From positions 62,001-126,000 of the forward strand of contig JBEBGV010000003.1 of assembly GCA_040081265.1 (NCBI GenBank): a stretch of DNA of 64,000 nucleotides. The letters run 5' to 3'. Every line of letters starts with the position of its first letter. Position 1 is the first letter of the stretch. The notes under the pieces were generated by a model. That model was not told where the DNA came from. It did no database searches and was given only the letters and a program-made list of their open reading frames with translations. Source of the stretch: JBEBGV01 sp040081265 (GTDB lineage Bacteria; Acidobacteriota; Vicinamibacteria; Vicinamibacterales; UBA2999). This document shows, one piece after another, positions 1 through 10,016 of the stretch. A program made the position numbers and the translations under genes.

Positions 1-1
1 C

Positions 2-532
2 TCGATTGCCTTTGAGGTCACTCAGGTCTACGACGTCACGACCAGGCCAGGCGATCGACTAGATCTCATCGTTCGCCAGCTGGCCGAACCTTACGCCAAG
101 GACTACGACGCGGTCGGGGAGCCTCCGACCGAGTGGCCTCGTCAGTTCGATATCTCGCCGTGGAGCTTTTTCGCCGCGTTTGAGCACGGCCGACGGGTCG
201 GGGGTGCGACCGTCGCGTGTCGAACGCCCAGTCTCGACATGCTCGAGGGTCGCCACGACCTCGTAGTGCTCTGGGACATTCGCGTGGCGCCATCAGCACG
301 GCGACGAGGCGTTGGCGCCGCTCTGTTCAGTGCCGCCACTGAGTGGGCCGCCGCCACCGGCTATCAGGAACTCAAGGTCGAGACGCAGAACGTCAACGTG
401 CCGGCCTGCCGGTTCTATGAACGTCACGGCTGCGTGCTTCGTTCTGCCAACCGGGGCATGTATGCAGAACTGCCGGAGGAAATTCAACTTCTCTGGTACA
501 AGCGCCTTGCTCCTGTTCCCGAAAGCTCTTAG
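2..532 (+). CDS. GNAT N-acetyltransferase, 5' end outside window
   Basis: The frame is open from base 2 with no stop, so the gene begins upstream of the window; 176 residues are visible. The core GNAT acetyl-CoA site is clear: a beta strand ending in LWDIRVAPSARRRGVGAALF (the R/Q-x-x-G-x-G/A loop), followed by an amphipathic helix and then LKVETQNVNVPACRFYERHGC, the last strand and helix of the fold. This wording resembles streptothricin-acetyltransferase-like proteins, but the acceptor substrate cannot be read from the sequence. An internal ATG at 239 is not a credible start because the coding frame and fold extend upstream of it. Acetyl transfer to a small amine is the expected role. Confidence 0.85.
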   Translation, partial: SIAFEVTQVYDVTTRPGDRLDLIVRQLAEPYAKDYDAVGEPPTEWPRQFDISPWSFFAAFEHGRRVGGATVACRTPSLDMLEGRHDLVVLWDIRVAPSARRRGVGAALFSAATEWAAATGYQELKVETQNVNVPACRFYERHGCVLRSANRGMYAELPEEIQLLWYKRLAPVPESS

Positions 533-1115
533 GCCGGCAACAGTGGAGCAGATGGGAGATGGACTCCGGCGATCCGTCCGGAAGCGCTATGCCGGGGACC
601 CTAGTTCGGGCTGAGGTGGTGTGAGACTTCTGACAGTCCCGAGCCGACAGCTGTTTCACGCGCTATTTGGCGCGTCGCGTTCCCTATCTGCCACGTCGCG
701 CCCCATATTCGCGGCGTCGGTGAAGTCTGGCTTATGTCGCGTGCCATACGATAACGACTCGTTATGGGCCACGCGTGTCCCGTCCGCTATTCGGCCTGTC
801 GCGCGCGGTACCGGCCCGTCTGGCGCTATATCGGCACTGCACCGGGGCTATTGGCCGTGTCGGTCTCCGTACCGGCGCGTCCGAACCGCCAGCCCTTCCG
901 TTTCGATCCCTGCCGGCTCCGCACGGAGCTCAGGCGGCCCGTCCGCGCTGGTACCGAGGTGACACGCGCGCCAGAACCCGTGGCGCTCCTGATATTGCGG
1001 CTGCAGCACGCAGGAACCCTGCCGCAGAAGGGAGTGATCCGTATGCAGGTGGCTCCGGAAGCGTGACGCGCTCCCAAACGATAAAATGCGTCCCACACCC
1101 CCCGCCGCGAATGCG
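533..1115. other. 583-bp gene-free stretch
   Basis: No convincing gene lies here. Open frames exist on both strands but are Arg/Pro/Ser-rich, overlap one another and show no family motif. What is visible is a degenerate array of about 21 bp period (661-887, listed separately). A -10-like TAAAAT at 1082-1087 could serve the acetyltransferase starting at 1116. An ATG at 1086 overlaps that hexamer and is therefore a poor start. Confidence 0.6.
661..887. repeat. Degenerate tandem repeat, about 21 bp period
   Basis: About eleven imperfect units can be aligned by eye, loosely GCTATTnGGCnnGTCGCG. The clearest start at 661, 682, 703, 786, 825, 846 and 867; units between 724 and 785 are diverged and vary from about 15 to 25 bp. 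The first three units are exactly 21 bp apart and read in one frame as a heptapeptide-like series (RYLARRV, PYLPRRA, PYSRRR) before a stop. It may be a decayed repeat-coding segment or a non-coding array; nothing nearby decides this. Confidence 0.55.
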
Positions 1116-1637
1116 ATGAAGATGGAGACCGAGGTGCGCCCCGCGATGCCAGGCGACACACACGCCGTGTCGTCGATTCTGTTCGAGGCCGCGGCGTGGC
1201 TCGAGCAGCGGGGCATGGGCATGTGGCGCAGCGATGAACTGGTGCCCGAGCACATTGCACGGCAGGTGGGCGAGGGGCTCTTCGTGCTGGCTGAGTGTCA
1301 CGGGAATCCCGCTGGCATCCTGCGATTCCAGCTTTCCGATCCGCTGTTCTGGCCCGATCAGCCTGAGTCCGACGCGGCGTATGTCCATCGACTCGCCGTG
1401 CGGCGGCAGTACGCCGGCGGCGACGTCTCATCGACGTTGTTGTCGTGGGCTGTCGAACGTACACGGGCGCTGGGACGACCCTTCCTTCGCCTCGACTGTG
1501 AGGCCTCCCGGCCTCGGCTGCGAGCCGTCTACGAACGGTTCGGATTTCAGCACCACAGCGACCTGCAGGTGGGCCCGTATTTCGTGGCGCGGTATCAGTT
1601 GGCGATCTGCCCCCTAACCCCTGACCCGTTATACTGA
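1116..1637 (+). CDS. GNAT N-acetyltransferase
   Basis: This 173-residue protein has the GNAT fold: an N-terminal R-P-A-M-x-G-D-T strand and loop, the motif A strand YVHRLAVRRQYAGGDVSSTLL, and the C-terminal LDCEASRPRLRAVYERFGF. The loop reads Q-Y-A-G-G-D rather than the usual Q-x-x-G-x-G, and related aminoglycoside-like acetyltransferases vary in the same way. I chose the ATG at 1116 because the fold begins just after it and a -10-like TAAAAT covers the upstream ATG at 1086. The C-terminal residues PLTPDPLY are encoded by three CCCCTRA-type heptamers, so the tail may be repeat-derived. Substrate unknown. Confidence 0.8.
   Translation: MKMETEVRPAMPGDTHAVSSILFEAAAWLEQRGMGMWRSDELVPEHIARQVGEGLFVLAECHGNPAGILRFQLSDPLFWPDQPESDAAYVHRLAVRRQYAGGDVSSTLLSWAVERTRALGRPFLRLDCEASRPRLRAVYERFGFQHHSDLQVGPYFVARYQLAICPLTPDPLY
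1611..1631. repeat. Three tandem heptamers at the end of the GNAT gene
   Basis: CCCCTAA, CCCCTGA and CCCGTTA follow each other without a gap at the 3' end of the acetyltransferase gene. The reverse complement (TTAGGGG) resembles units of the array at 28386-28421. It is a weak member of the heptamer class because it has only three diverged copies and lies in coding sequence. Confidence 0.4.
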
Positions 1638-1647
1638 TCCCTTCCCC

Positions 1648-3318
<1,671 letters not shown>

Positions 3319-3328
3319 AGGAGACGGC

Positions 3329-3841
3329 ATGGACGCAGCACAGGCAAAATTCCTGGTCGAGACGTTGACGGGATCGCTCCAGAACGAATTCAACACCACC
3401 GTCAAGGTGCTCGCCGCGGTGAAGGACGACAACAAGAACTACAAGCCGGACGACAAGTCGCGGTCAGCGTGGGAGCTGGCGACGCACCTGGCCACCTCAG
3501 ACATCTGGTTCCTCGACAGCATCATCCAGGGCAAGTTCAACTTCGATCCCGAAGCGGCGAAGAAGGCCGAGGGCCAGTTCCAATCCGTCAACGACGTGGT
3601 CGAGTTCTACAAGAAGGCGTTCCCGGCCAAGCTGGCCGAGCTGCGCGGTCTCTCCGACGCCAACCTGACGCGAACGGTGGATTTCTTCGGCATGATGCAG
3701 ATGCCGGCCGCCGGATTCCTTCCGCTGATGAACAACCACAGCATCCATCACCGCGGTCAGCTCGCCGCCTACCTCCGGCCGATGGGTTCGAAGGTGCCTG
3801 CCATCTACGGTGGCAGCGCTGACGAGCCGATGCGGGGATAG
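3329..3841 (+). CDS. DinB family protein
   Basis: The 170-residue protein is a four-helix-bundle DinB/YfiT type. It has the spaced histidines expected for the metal site: His in ATHLATSDIWFL, and the NNHSIHHRGQL segment near the C-terminus. Such proteins include thiol-dependent S-transferases and damage-inducible proteins, and no substrate can be assigned. A good ribosome-binding site, AAGGAGA at 3318-3324, precedes the ATG. The gene follows ettA by 10 bp and probably shares its transcript. The frame continues open upstream inside ettA, but this is a shadow. Confidence 0.85.
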   Translation: MDAAQAKFLVETLTGSLQNEFNTTVKVLAAVKDDNKNYKPDDKSRSAWELATHLATSDIWFLDSIIQGKFNFDPEAAKKAEGQFQSVNDVVEFYKKAFPAKLAELRGLSDANLTRTVDFFGMMQMPAAGFLPLMNNHSIHHRGQLAAYLRPMGSKVPAIYGGSADEPMRG

Positions 3842-3859
3842 CAGGCAGTCAGCCTCGTC

Positions 3860-5656
3860 GTGTCGTTCCCCGATCTCCGCGTCTTCATTGACCGCCTTCG
3901 CCGCGACAACGACGTTGTCACGGTGGAGGCGCCGGTTGACGCACATCTGGAAGCCGCAGAGATCCACCGGCGCGTCATCGCTGCCGGTGGGCCCGCGCTC
4001 ATCTTCACCAACGTCCGCAACTCCGACTTTCGCCTCGCGACCGGCCTCTTCGGCACGGCCCGGCGCGCGGAGCTGGCGTTTGGCGAACGTCCGCTTCGTC
4101 TCATCCGACGTCTTGTCGAGCTGGCGGAGAAACTGCTGCCGCCCACCCCGTCGGCCCTGTGGGGCGCCCGCGATGTGGGCCTCGAACTGCTGAAGGTCGG
4201 CATGCGGAACGTGCCGAAGGGCCCGGTGGTCGACCGCGTGACGAGCGATGTGCGGCTTGATCGCCTGCCTGCGCTCACGTGCTGGCCCGAAGATGGGGGC
4301 CCCTTCATCACCCTCCCGCTGGTCTACACGACGCACCCGGACAAACACGGCCACAACCTCGGGATGTATCGCCTGCAGGTGCACGACGCGCGCACGACGG
4401 GCATGCACTGGCAGATTGGCAAGGGTGGCGGCTATCACTACCAGCTGGCTGAAGCCCGAGGGCAGAAGCTGCCGGCCACCGTGTTTCTCGGCGGGCCACC
4501 GGCCCTGATCCTGTCGGCAATCGCGCCGCTTCCCGAGAACATTCCCGAGTTGCTGCTGGCGTCGCTCATCAGCGGTGAGCGCCTGCCGCGGGTGCAGGGC
4601 TATGGTCCGCACCCGCTGGTGGCGTCGGCGGAGTTTGCGCTGATCGGCGAGGTGCCGCCGCGCACGCGTCGTCCCGAGGGCCCCTTCGGCGACCACTACG
4701 GCTACTACTCGCTCCGCCACGACTATCCGGTGTTCGACGTGCAGCGGATCGCGCACCGCGCCGACGCGATTTATCCGGCGACGGTGGTGGGGAAGCCGAG
4801 GCAGGAAGATTTCTTCATCGGCGATCTGCTCCAGGAACTGCTCTCGCCGCTCTTCCCGCTGGTCATGCCCGCCGTCGAGCAGCTCTGGTCATACGGCGAG
4901 ACCGGCTACCACTCGCTGGCCGGCGCGGTGGTGAAGGATCGCTACTCCCGTGAAGCGATGGCCAGCGCGTTCCGGATCCTCGGCGAAGGTCAGCTGTCGC
5001 TGACAAAGTTCCTGCTCGTGACCGATCGTCACGTGGACCTGAAGGACTTCAGGCGCACGCTCGAGCATGTCCTCGAGCGAACCAATCCGGAAACCGACCT
5101 CTACGTGTTTTCGAACCTGTCGATGGACACGCTCGACTACACCGGGCCGGCCGTCAATCTGGGCTCGAAAGGCGTGTGGCTGGGACTGGGAGAGCCAAAG
5201 CGTTCGCTGCCACGCGAGTTCAGCGGCACACTGCCGTCGGGCGCGTCGGAAGCGCTCGTCTTCTGTGGCGGATGCCTGGTGGTTGGCGCGCCGCCGTACG
5301 CAGACGAACCCGGTGCCGCTGAACGATTCGCGGCCGATCACGCCTTCTCAGAATGGATGCTGGTCGTCATCACTGACGAACCGCGTCGCGCGGCCGCCAG
5401 CCCGATGAACTTCCTGTGGACGACCTTCACCAGGTTCGAGCCGGCGGGCGACATTCATGCCTCCGGCAGACGCATTGTCAGGAATCACATCGCCTACAGC
5501 GGTCCGATCGTCATCGACGCGCGGATGAAGCCGACGTTTCCGAAAGAGCTGTCGTGTGATCCCGACACCGCGGCGCTCGTCTCCAGACGCTGGAAGGAAT
5601 ACTTTCCCTCCGGCAAGGTGGAGATGGGCGACTCAGAGCGCGGCCATCTGGACTGA
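3860..5656 (+). CDS. UbiD-family (prenylated-flavin) decarboxylase
   Basis: UbiD enzymes reversibly decarboxylate aromatic or unsaturated acids using prenylated FMN made by a UbiX partner; no ubiX is in the window. The 598 residues are somewhat longer than E. coli UbiD (497). Recognisable stretches include DVRLDRLPALTCWPEDGGPFITLPLV, GMYRLQVHDARTTGMHWQ and GEVPPRTRRPEGPFGDHYGYYS. The last carries the Arg and Glu residues typical of the active site, followed by the HRADAIYPATVVGKP segment. The start is GTG at 3860, 18 bp after the DinB gene. Whether it acts in quinone synthesis or another pathway is open; no quinone genes adjoin it. Confidence 0.88.
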   Translation: MSFPDLRVFIDRLRRDNDVVTVEAPVDAHLEAAEIHRRVIAAGGPALIFTNVRNSDFRLATGLFGTARRAELAFGERPLRLIRRLVELAEKLLPPTPSALWGARDVGLELLKVGMRNVPKGPVVDRVTSDVRLDRLPALTCWPEDGGPFITLPLVYTTHPDKHGHNLGMYRLQVHDARTTGMHWQIGKGGGYHYQLAEARGQKLPATVFLGGPPALILSAIAPLPENIPELLLASLISGERLPRVQGYGPHPLVASAEFALIGEVPPRTRRPEGPFGDHYGYYSLRHDYPVFDVQRIAHRADAIYPATVVGKPRQEDFFIGDLLQELLSPLFPLVMPAVEQLWSYGETGYHSLAGAVVKDRYSREAMASAFRILGEGQLSLTKFLLVTDRHVDLKDFRRTLEHVLERTNPETDLYVFSNLSMDTLDYTGPAVNLGSKGVWLGLGEPKRSLPREFSGTLPSGASEALVFCGGCLVVGAPPYADEPGAAERFAADHAFSEWMLVVITDEPRRAAASPMNFLWTTFTRFEPAGDIHASGRRIVRNHIAYSGPIVIDARMKPTFPKELSCDPDTAALVSRRWKEYFPSGKVEMGDSERGHLD

Positions 5657-5663
5657 GAGGCTG

Positions 5664-5726
5664 GTACGTAGGGCGGGTCCGCAGGACCCGCCGAGATGCC
5701 GGGTCTTGCAGACTCGGCCTACGTAC
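5664..5726. repeat. Paired palindromic (REP/BIME-like) element
   Basis: Two hairpins lie head to head between the convergent UbiD-family and apaG genes. The first is GGCGGGTCC-gca-GGACCCGCC (5672-5692) and the second GCCGGGTCttgcaGACTCGGC (5698-5718). The outer ends are an exact inverted repeat, GTACGTAGG at 5664-5672 and CCTACGTAC at 5718-5726. It could act as a two-way terminator, although T-runs are absent. The apaG stop codon (5726-5728 on the minus strand) overlaps its last base. Confidence 0.75.
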
Positions 5727-6193
5727 TAATTGACCGCGTTGGGGATGGCGAGGGTGAACGGCGCGATCGTCGCTTCGAACTTGTCGCCGTCACTCGTCAC
5801 CATGTGGTACAGGCCGAACATCGCGCCGACCGAGGTCTTGAGCGGGCAGAAGCTCGTGTACTCGAACGAGCGGCCAGGAATGAGTTCCGGCTGTTCGCCG
5901 ACGACGCCAGGTCCGGAGACGCGTTCAACTTCGCCGTCCGCGTCGGTGATGGTCCATTCCCGGGAGATCACCTTCACAGTGTCTGTGCCGACGTTCGAGA
6001 TGCGAACGTGGTACGCGAAGAAGTACTGCTGGTCGCGTGGCGAGCTGCGTTCAGGTACGTAGAGGCTCTCGACCTGGACTCGCACCCCGCGGGTGGTGGC
6101 GTCCGAGACGCGCACGCCAAAGGCACCCGGCCCGAAACCGAGGGCGCTGCTGGTGTCGGAGGTTTCCGGCGTTCGCTCTTTGCTGTCGCTCAC
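5726..6193 (-). CDS. apaG: ApaG/DUF525 domain protein
   Basis: The 155-residue protein contains a full ApaG domain (about residues 22-150) after a short polar N-terminal extension. Family hallmarks are RVQVESLYVPERSSPRDQQYFFAYHVRISNVG, SREWTITDADGEVERVSGPGVVGEQPELIPGRSFEYTSFCPL and the GLYHMV strand. ApaG is a small immunoglobulin-like fold; genetic links to cobalt/magnesium handling exist in enterobacteria, but its biochemical role is not settled. Here it stands alone on the minus strand, convergent with the UbiD gene and divergent from the ABC exporter. Confidence 0.9.
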   Translation of the reverse strand: MSDSKERTPETSDTSSALGFGPGAFGVRVSDATTRGVRVQVESLYVPERSSPRDQQYFFAYHVRISNVGTDTVKVISREWTITDADGEVERVSGPGVVGEQPELIPGRSFEYTSFCPLKTSVGAMFGLYHMVTSDGDKFEATIAPFTLAIPNAVN

Positions 6194-6297
6194 AAGAGCG
6201 ATTGTAGCCGAGTTCGGCGGCCGGGAGTGCCTCGGAACTCGTAGTACAGTTCACACCACGGGATAACTCTTCCAACTATGACTGGTCACGCCGCATC

Positions 6298-8214
6298 ATG
6301 AGACGACTGTCCGCGCTCGAACGACGGGGCGAAGGACGTGGGTCGAGGTCGCCGCGACCGGGTGCGACTGACACGACTGACCCGGCGAAGAAAAAGAAGG
6401 TTTCCGCTCAGGCCGCGTGGCGTGAAGCTCGAGAGCTCATCTGGGCTCACCGTCAGCGCCTTGCGCTCGGGCTGGTGCTGATGCTGGCCAGTCGACTGGC
6501 CGGACTGGTCCTGCCTGCCACATCCAAGTATCTGATCGATGAAGTGGTCGGCAAGCAGCGGACAGAGCTGCTGCTGCCGATTGCCCTGGCTGCCGGCGTC
6601 GCCACGATCGTGCAGGCGATCACCTCGTTTGCCAACTCCCAGATTCTTGGTGTCGCCGCGCAGCGCGCCATCACCGACATGCGCAAGCGTGTCCAGGCGC
6701 GCGTCATGCACCTGCCGGTCAGATACTTCGACTCGACGCAGACCGGTGTGCTGCTGTCGCGGATCATGAGCGATGCCGAAGGGCTGCGAAACCTGGTCGG
6801 CACCGGACTGGTCCAGCTGACCGGAGGGCTGCTCACCGCCGTGCTCGGTCTGGGCGTGCTCTTCTGGCTCAACTGGCAGCTGACCGTCATCACCCTGGTC
6901 GTGTTGGGATGTTTTGGCGGCGGGATGGCCTACGCATTCAGCCGGTTGCGGCCGCTCTTCCGGGAGCGCGGCAAGATCAACGCCGAGGTCAGCGGGCGTC
7001 TGACTGAGGCACTCGGCGGCATCCGCATCGTCAAGTCCTACACGGCGGAGAAGCGCGAGGAAATCGTCTTCACCACCGGCGCCCATCGGCTGTTCCGCAA
7101 CGTGGCCAAGTCGATGACCGGTGTGTCGGCCACCACCGCGGGCAGCACGGTGATCGTCGGCATCATCGGCGTGCTCATGATCGGGTTTGGCGGGCGCGCC
7201 ATCCTGGCCGGCGAGATGACGCTCGGCGATCTGGTGATGTACATCTTCTTCATCGGTCTCGTTGCCGCCCCGCTCGTGTCGATCGCCTCGATTGGCACCC
7301 AGCTGACCGAGGCGTTTGCGGGTCTCGATCGCATCCGCGAAATCCTCGACATGCCCACCGAGCTGGACGAGGACGCCACGCGCCGCCGCCTGGGCCGACT
7401 CGACGGCGACGTCAGGTTCGAGGATGTGTGGTTCGAATACAACGCCGGCCAGCCGGTGCTGAAGGGTGTGTCATTCCACGCGCCATCGGGCAGTACTACG
7501 GCCCTGGTCGGGTCGAGCGGTTCGGGCAAGAGCACCCTCATCAGCCTGGTCATGGCCTTCAACCGACCGACGCGCGGACGAATTCTCATCGACGGCCAGG
7601 ACGTGTCCGAGGTCAGCCTGATGGACTACCGGCGACAGCTGGCGTCGGTGCTGCAGGAAAACTTCCTCTTCGACGGCACGATTGCCGAGAACGTCGGGTA
7701 CGCGAATCCATCGGCGTCGAGGGCGCAGATTCAGGACGCCTGTCGGATCGCGCATTGCGACGAGTTCATCTCGCAGTTTCCGCAGGGGTACGACACGGTG
7801 GTGGGTGAGCGTGGCATCAGACTGTCTGGTGGGCAGCGTCAGCGCGTGTCGATTGCGCGGGCCATTCTCGCCGATCCGAGAGTGCTCATTCTCGACGAGG
7901 CCACGTCCAGCCTCGACAGCGAGAGCGAGCAGATGATTCAGGACGGCCTCAAGCAATTGCGCACCGGCCGAACGAGCTTCGTGATCGCCCACCGGCTGTC
8001 GACCATCCGCAGCGCCGACCAGATTCTGGTCCTCGAGGCCGGGGAAATCGTGGAGCGGGGCACTCACGCCGAACTGCTCGCGCTCGCCGGCCGCTATCGG
8101 CAGCTCTACGACAAGCAGTACAAGTTCGAGGCCGACAGGTTCGTCAATCCTGGTGAGGACTTCACGCCCGCGCCGCAGACGGTCAGCGTGCCGCGGCTGG
8201 GGAACGCGTTATGA
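6298..8214 (+). CDS. MsbA-like ABC exporter (fused TMD-NBD half transporter)
   Basis: This 638-residue half transporter should work as a homodimer exporting a lipid or hydrophobic compound. After a basic, probably cytoplasmic N-terminus (about 45 residues) come six membrane segments up to about residue 330. The ATPase domain follows with Walker A VGSSGSGKST (about 402-411), Q-loop VLQENFLFDGTI, signature LSGGQRQR, Walker B VLILDEATSSLDSES and the H-loop IAHRLST. The substrate cannot be told from sequence, and no lipid A genes adjoin. ATG at 6298 is the first in-frame start after apaG; one further downstream would remove only the charged extension. It overlaps the next gene by 4 bp (ATGA), indicating translational coupling. 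Confidence 0.92.
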   Translation: MRRLSALERRGEGRGSRSPRPGATDTTDPAKKKKVSAQAAWREARELIWAHRQRLALGLVLMLASRLAGLVLPATSKYLIDEVVGKQRTELLLPIALAAGVATIVQAITSFANSQILGVAAQRAITDMRKRVQARVMHLPVRYFDSTQTGVLLSRIMSDAEGLRNLVGTGLVQLTGGLLTAVLGLGVLFWLNWQLTVITLVVLGCFGGGMAYAFSRLRPLFRERGKINAEVSGRLTEALGGIRIVKSYTAEKREEIVFTTGAHRLFRNVAKSMTGVSATTAGSTVIVGIIGVLMIGFGGRAILAGEMTLGDLVMYIFFIGLVAAPLVSIASIGTQLTEAFAGLDRIREILDMPTELDEDATRRRLGRLDGDVRFEDVWFEYNAGQPVLKGVSFHAPSGSTTALVGSSGSGKSTLISLVMAFNRPTRGRILIDGQDVSEVSLMDYRRQLASVLQENFLFDGTIAENVGYANPSASRAQIQDACRIAHCDEFISQFPQGYDTVVGERGIRLSGGQRQRVSIARAILADPRVLILDEATSSLDSESEQMIQDGLKQLRTGRTSFVIAHRLSTIRSADQILVLEAGEIVERGTHAELLALAGRYRQLYDKQYKFEADRFVNPGEDFTPAPQTVSVPRLGNAL

Positions 8215-8852
8215 GCATCGATTTGGTGGGGGCGGTGCTTCGCGGTGTGCTCGGTGGACGCCGGAAGCGTTCGCGAAAGGCCTCCAGCTACCTCGGACGC
8301 GGGGGTGGCGGGTTGATCAACGCCAACACGATCCTGACGGCGGCTGGCCTGGCGTGGGGCGCCTACGAGTCGTGGCAGGCCTCGCAATCGGCCAGGGCGG
8401 GCGCGCCGGTGACTCCGTCTCGCGCCGCCGGCATCCCGCCCATCCCGCCAATCCCCGGCTCTGTGCCGGGGGTGGTGCCTGCGAGCGACCCGGTGCAGAC
8501 CGTCCGGCTCATGCGGCTTGCGATGGCGGCCGCCAATGCCGACGGGTCACTGACCGAGCCGGAACGTACAGCGCTCGCCGCGCGAGCCAGAGAGGCTGGC
8601 GCATCCGAGGCGCTGGTGAACGATTTGTCCCGTCCTGCCGTCCTTGCAGATATCGTGGCCGGGGTCAGCGACGCCCGGGAGAAGGCGACCCTCTACGTCC
8701 TGGCGTTCACCATCGTCCGTGCCGACGAGCAGGTGTCCGGTTCGGAGCGGATCTTCCTCGCCCAGCTCGCCAACCTGCTGGGGCTGGACCCGCAGGTCGT
8801 CAGCGGTCTCGAGAAGAGCGTCGCCGACAGCATCGACGCCGAGACAGTGTAG
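8211..8852 (+). CDS. DUF533/TerB-like protein
   Basis: A 213-residue protein with a basic, glycine-rich N-terminal part, a hydrophobic stretch (NANTILTAAGLAWGAYESW), a Pro-rich linker (residues about 65-90) and a C-terminal helical TerB-like/DUF533 domain. The domain contains the acidic metal-binding type loop AAANADGSLTEPER and a second one in VRADEQVSGSER. Proteins of this family are often membrane-associated; function is unknown. It overlaps the ABC exporter by 4 bp and so is probably co-translated with it. Its TAG stop (8850-8852) lies inside the left arm of a palindromic repeat. Confidence 0.8.
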   Translation: MSIDLVGAVLRGVLGGRRKRSRKASSYLGRGGGGLINANTILTAAGLAWGAYESWQASQSARAGAPVTPSRAAGIPPIPPIPGSVPGVVPASDPVQTVRLMRLAMAAANADGSLTEPERTALAARAREAGASEALVNDLSRPAVLADIVAGVSDAREKATLYVLAFTIVRADEQVSGSERIFLAQLANLLGLDPQVVSGLEKSVADSIDAETV

Positions 8853-8875
8853 GCGCACCTGAAGGTGCGCCCTAC
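8849..8875. repeat. REP-like palindrome overlapping a stop codon
   Basis: GTAGGCGCACCT and AGGTGCGCCCTAC face each other across a 2-bp centre, giving a near-perfect 27-bp palindrome. Its TAG is the stop codon of the DUF533 gene. Confidence 0.8.
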
Positions 8876-8889
8876 TTCTGCGGATTTGT

Positions 8890-8947
8890 GTACGTAGGCC
8901 GGACCTTGAGGTCCGGCGTGGGACGCAGGGCGGGTCGGCGACCCGCC
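8890..8947. repeat. Two further REP-like hairpins
   Basis: Between the DUF533 gene and the AIM24 gene are GCCGGACC-ttga-GGTCCGGC (8898-8917, preceded by GTACGTAG) and GGCGGGTC-ggc-GACCCGCC (8929-8947). The first shares the GTACGTAGGCC lead with the element at 5664-5726, and the second shares the GGCGGGTC core. Together with 8849-8875 this makes three hairpins in about 100 bp. Confidence 0.75.
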
Positions 8948-8957
8948 GGGAGCACGC

Positions 8958-9977
8958 ATGGCAGAGCAGCAGTGGTACATGGCGATCGGGGGACACCAGG
9001 TTGGGCCGGTGGCGCAGGCCGATGTGGTGATGAACCTGAAGAACGGCACCATCACCGGCGACACGCTGGTCTACACGTCCGGCATGGCGACGTGGACGCC
9101 GCTCAAGGATGTGGCGGCGTTTGCGCCGTTCCTGGCGAGTGACGCCCCCGTTCCCGCGCCGCCGCCGATTCAGGGGTCACGACGTGCGCACGAAATAGAC
9201 TTCAAGATCATCGGCAATGAAATGCAGTTCGTCGAGGTCGAGCTCGACCCTGGCGAGAGCGCCGTGGCAGAAGCCGGGTCGATGATGTACATGACGCAGG
9301 GCATCGACCTTGAAACGATCTTTGGCGACGGCACGAGCCAGCAGCGAGCCGGTGTGATGGGCGCGCTGCTTGGCGCCGGGAAGCGCCTGCTGACCGGTGA
9401 GAGCCTGTTCATGACGGTGTTCACCAACAAGGGCGCCGGCAAGCAGCAGGTGGCGTTTGCCGCACCCTATCCGGGCAAGATCCTCGCGATGGACCTCAGC
9501 CAGCTCGGCGGCGAGCTGATCTGCCAGAAGGATTCGTTTCTCTGCGCCGCACGCGGCGTCTCGATCGGCATCGCCTTTCAGCGGAAGATCGGCGCGGGTC
9601 TGTTCGGCGGCGAGGGTTTCATCATGCAGCGCCTGCAGGGCGATGGCCTGTCGTTTGTCCATGCAGGCGGCACGGTGCATCCAGTGGACCTGCGGCCCGG
9701 AGAAACGCTGCGGGTGGATACAGGTTGTCTCGTCGCGCTGCAGCCGTCGGTCAACTACGACATCCAGTTCGTGGGTAAGGTGAAGACCGCGCTCTTCGGC
9801 GGTGAGGGCCTGTTCTTCGCGACGCTGACCGGCCCCGGCCGCGTCTGGCTGCAGTCGCTGCCGTTCAGCCGACTCGCTGACCGTATCTACAAAGCGGCTC
9901 CTGCGGCGTGGGGCAGTCGGAAGGAAGAGGGCTCGATTCTCGGCGGCATCGGCGGGTTACTCGACGGCGACAACTAG
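8958..9977 (+). CDS. GYF_2-AIM24 fusion protein (TIGR00266-like)
   Basis: The 339-residue protein begins with a GYF_2-type domain (MAEQQWYMAIGGHQVGPVAQADV...TLVYTSGMATWTPLKDV, about residues 1-58) and a short Pro-rich linker. An AIM24 domain of the TIGR00266 class follows (about 73-310): a glycine-rich beta barrel with VEVELDPGESAVAEAGSMMYM, GAGKRLLTGESLFMTVF, GLFGGEGFIMQRLQGDG and TALFGGEGLFFATLTGPGRVWLQSLP. Bacterial AIM24 proteins have no firmly assigned function; GYF_2 domains are thought to bind proline-rich or membrane-linked partners. The neighbouring DUF533 protein has a Pro-rich linker, so an interaction is conceivable. Confidence 0.85.
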   Translation: MAEQQWYMAIGGHQVGPVAQADVVMNLKNGTITGDTLVYTSGMATWTPLKDVAAFAPFLASDAPVPAPPPIQGSRRAHEIDFKIIGNEMQFVEVELDPGESAVAEAGSMMYMTQGIDLETIFGDGTSQQRAGVMGALLGAGKRLLTGESLFMTVFTNKGAGKQQVAFAAPYPGKILAMDLSQLGGELICQKDSFLCAARGVSIGIAFQRKIGAGLFGGEGFIMQRLQGDGLSFVHAGGTVHPVDLRPGETLRVDTGCLVALQPSVNYDIQFVGKVKTALFGGEGLFFATLTGPGRVWLQSLPFSRLADRIYKAAPAAWGSRKEEGSILGGIGGLLDGDN

Positions 9978-10004
9978 CAACTGGCAACCGGCTACCAGCA
10001 AAGG
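9977..10004. repeat. Tandem heptamers, GCAACCA type
   Basis: GCAACTG, GCAACCG, GCTACCA and GCAAAGG run in register directly after the AIM24 stop codon, and the last merges into the ribosome-binding site of the next gene. The same unit recurs at 32469-32515. Confidence 0.6.
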
Positions 10005-10016
10005 AAACGGACATCA

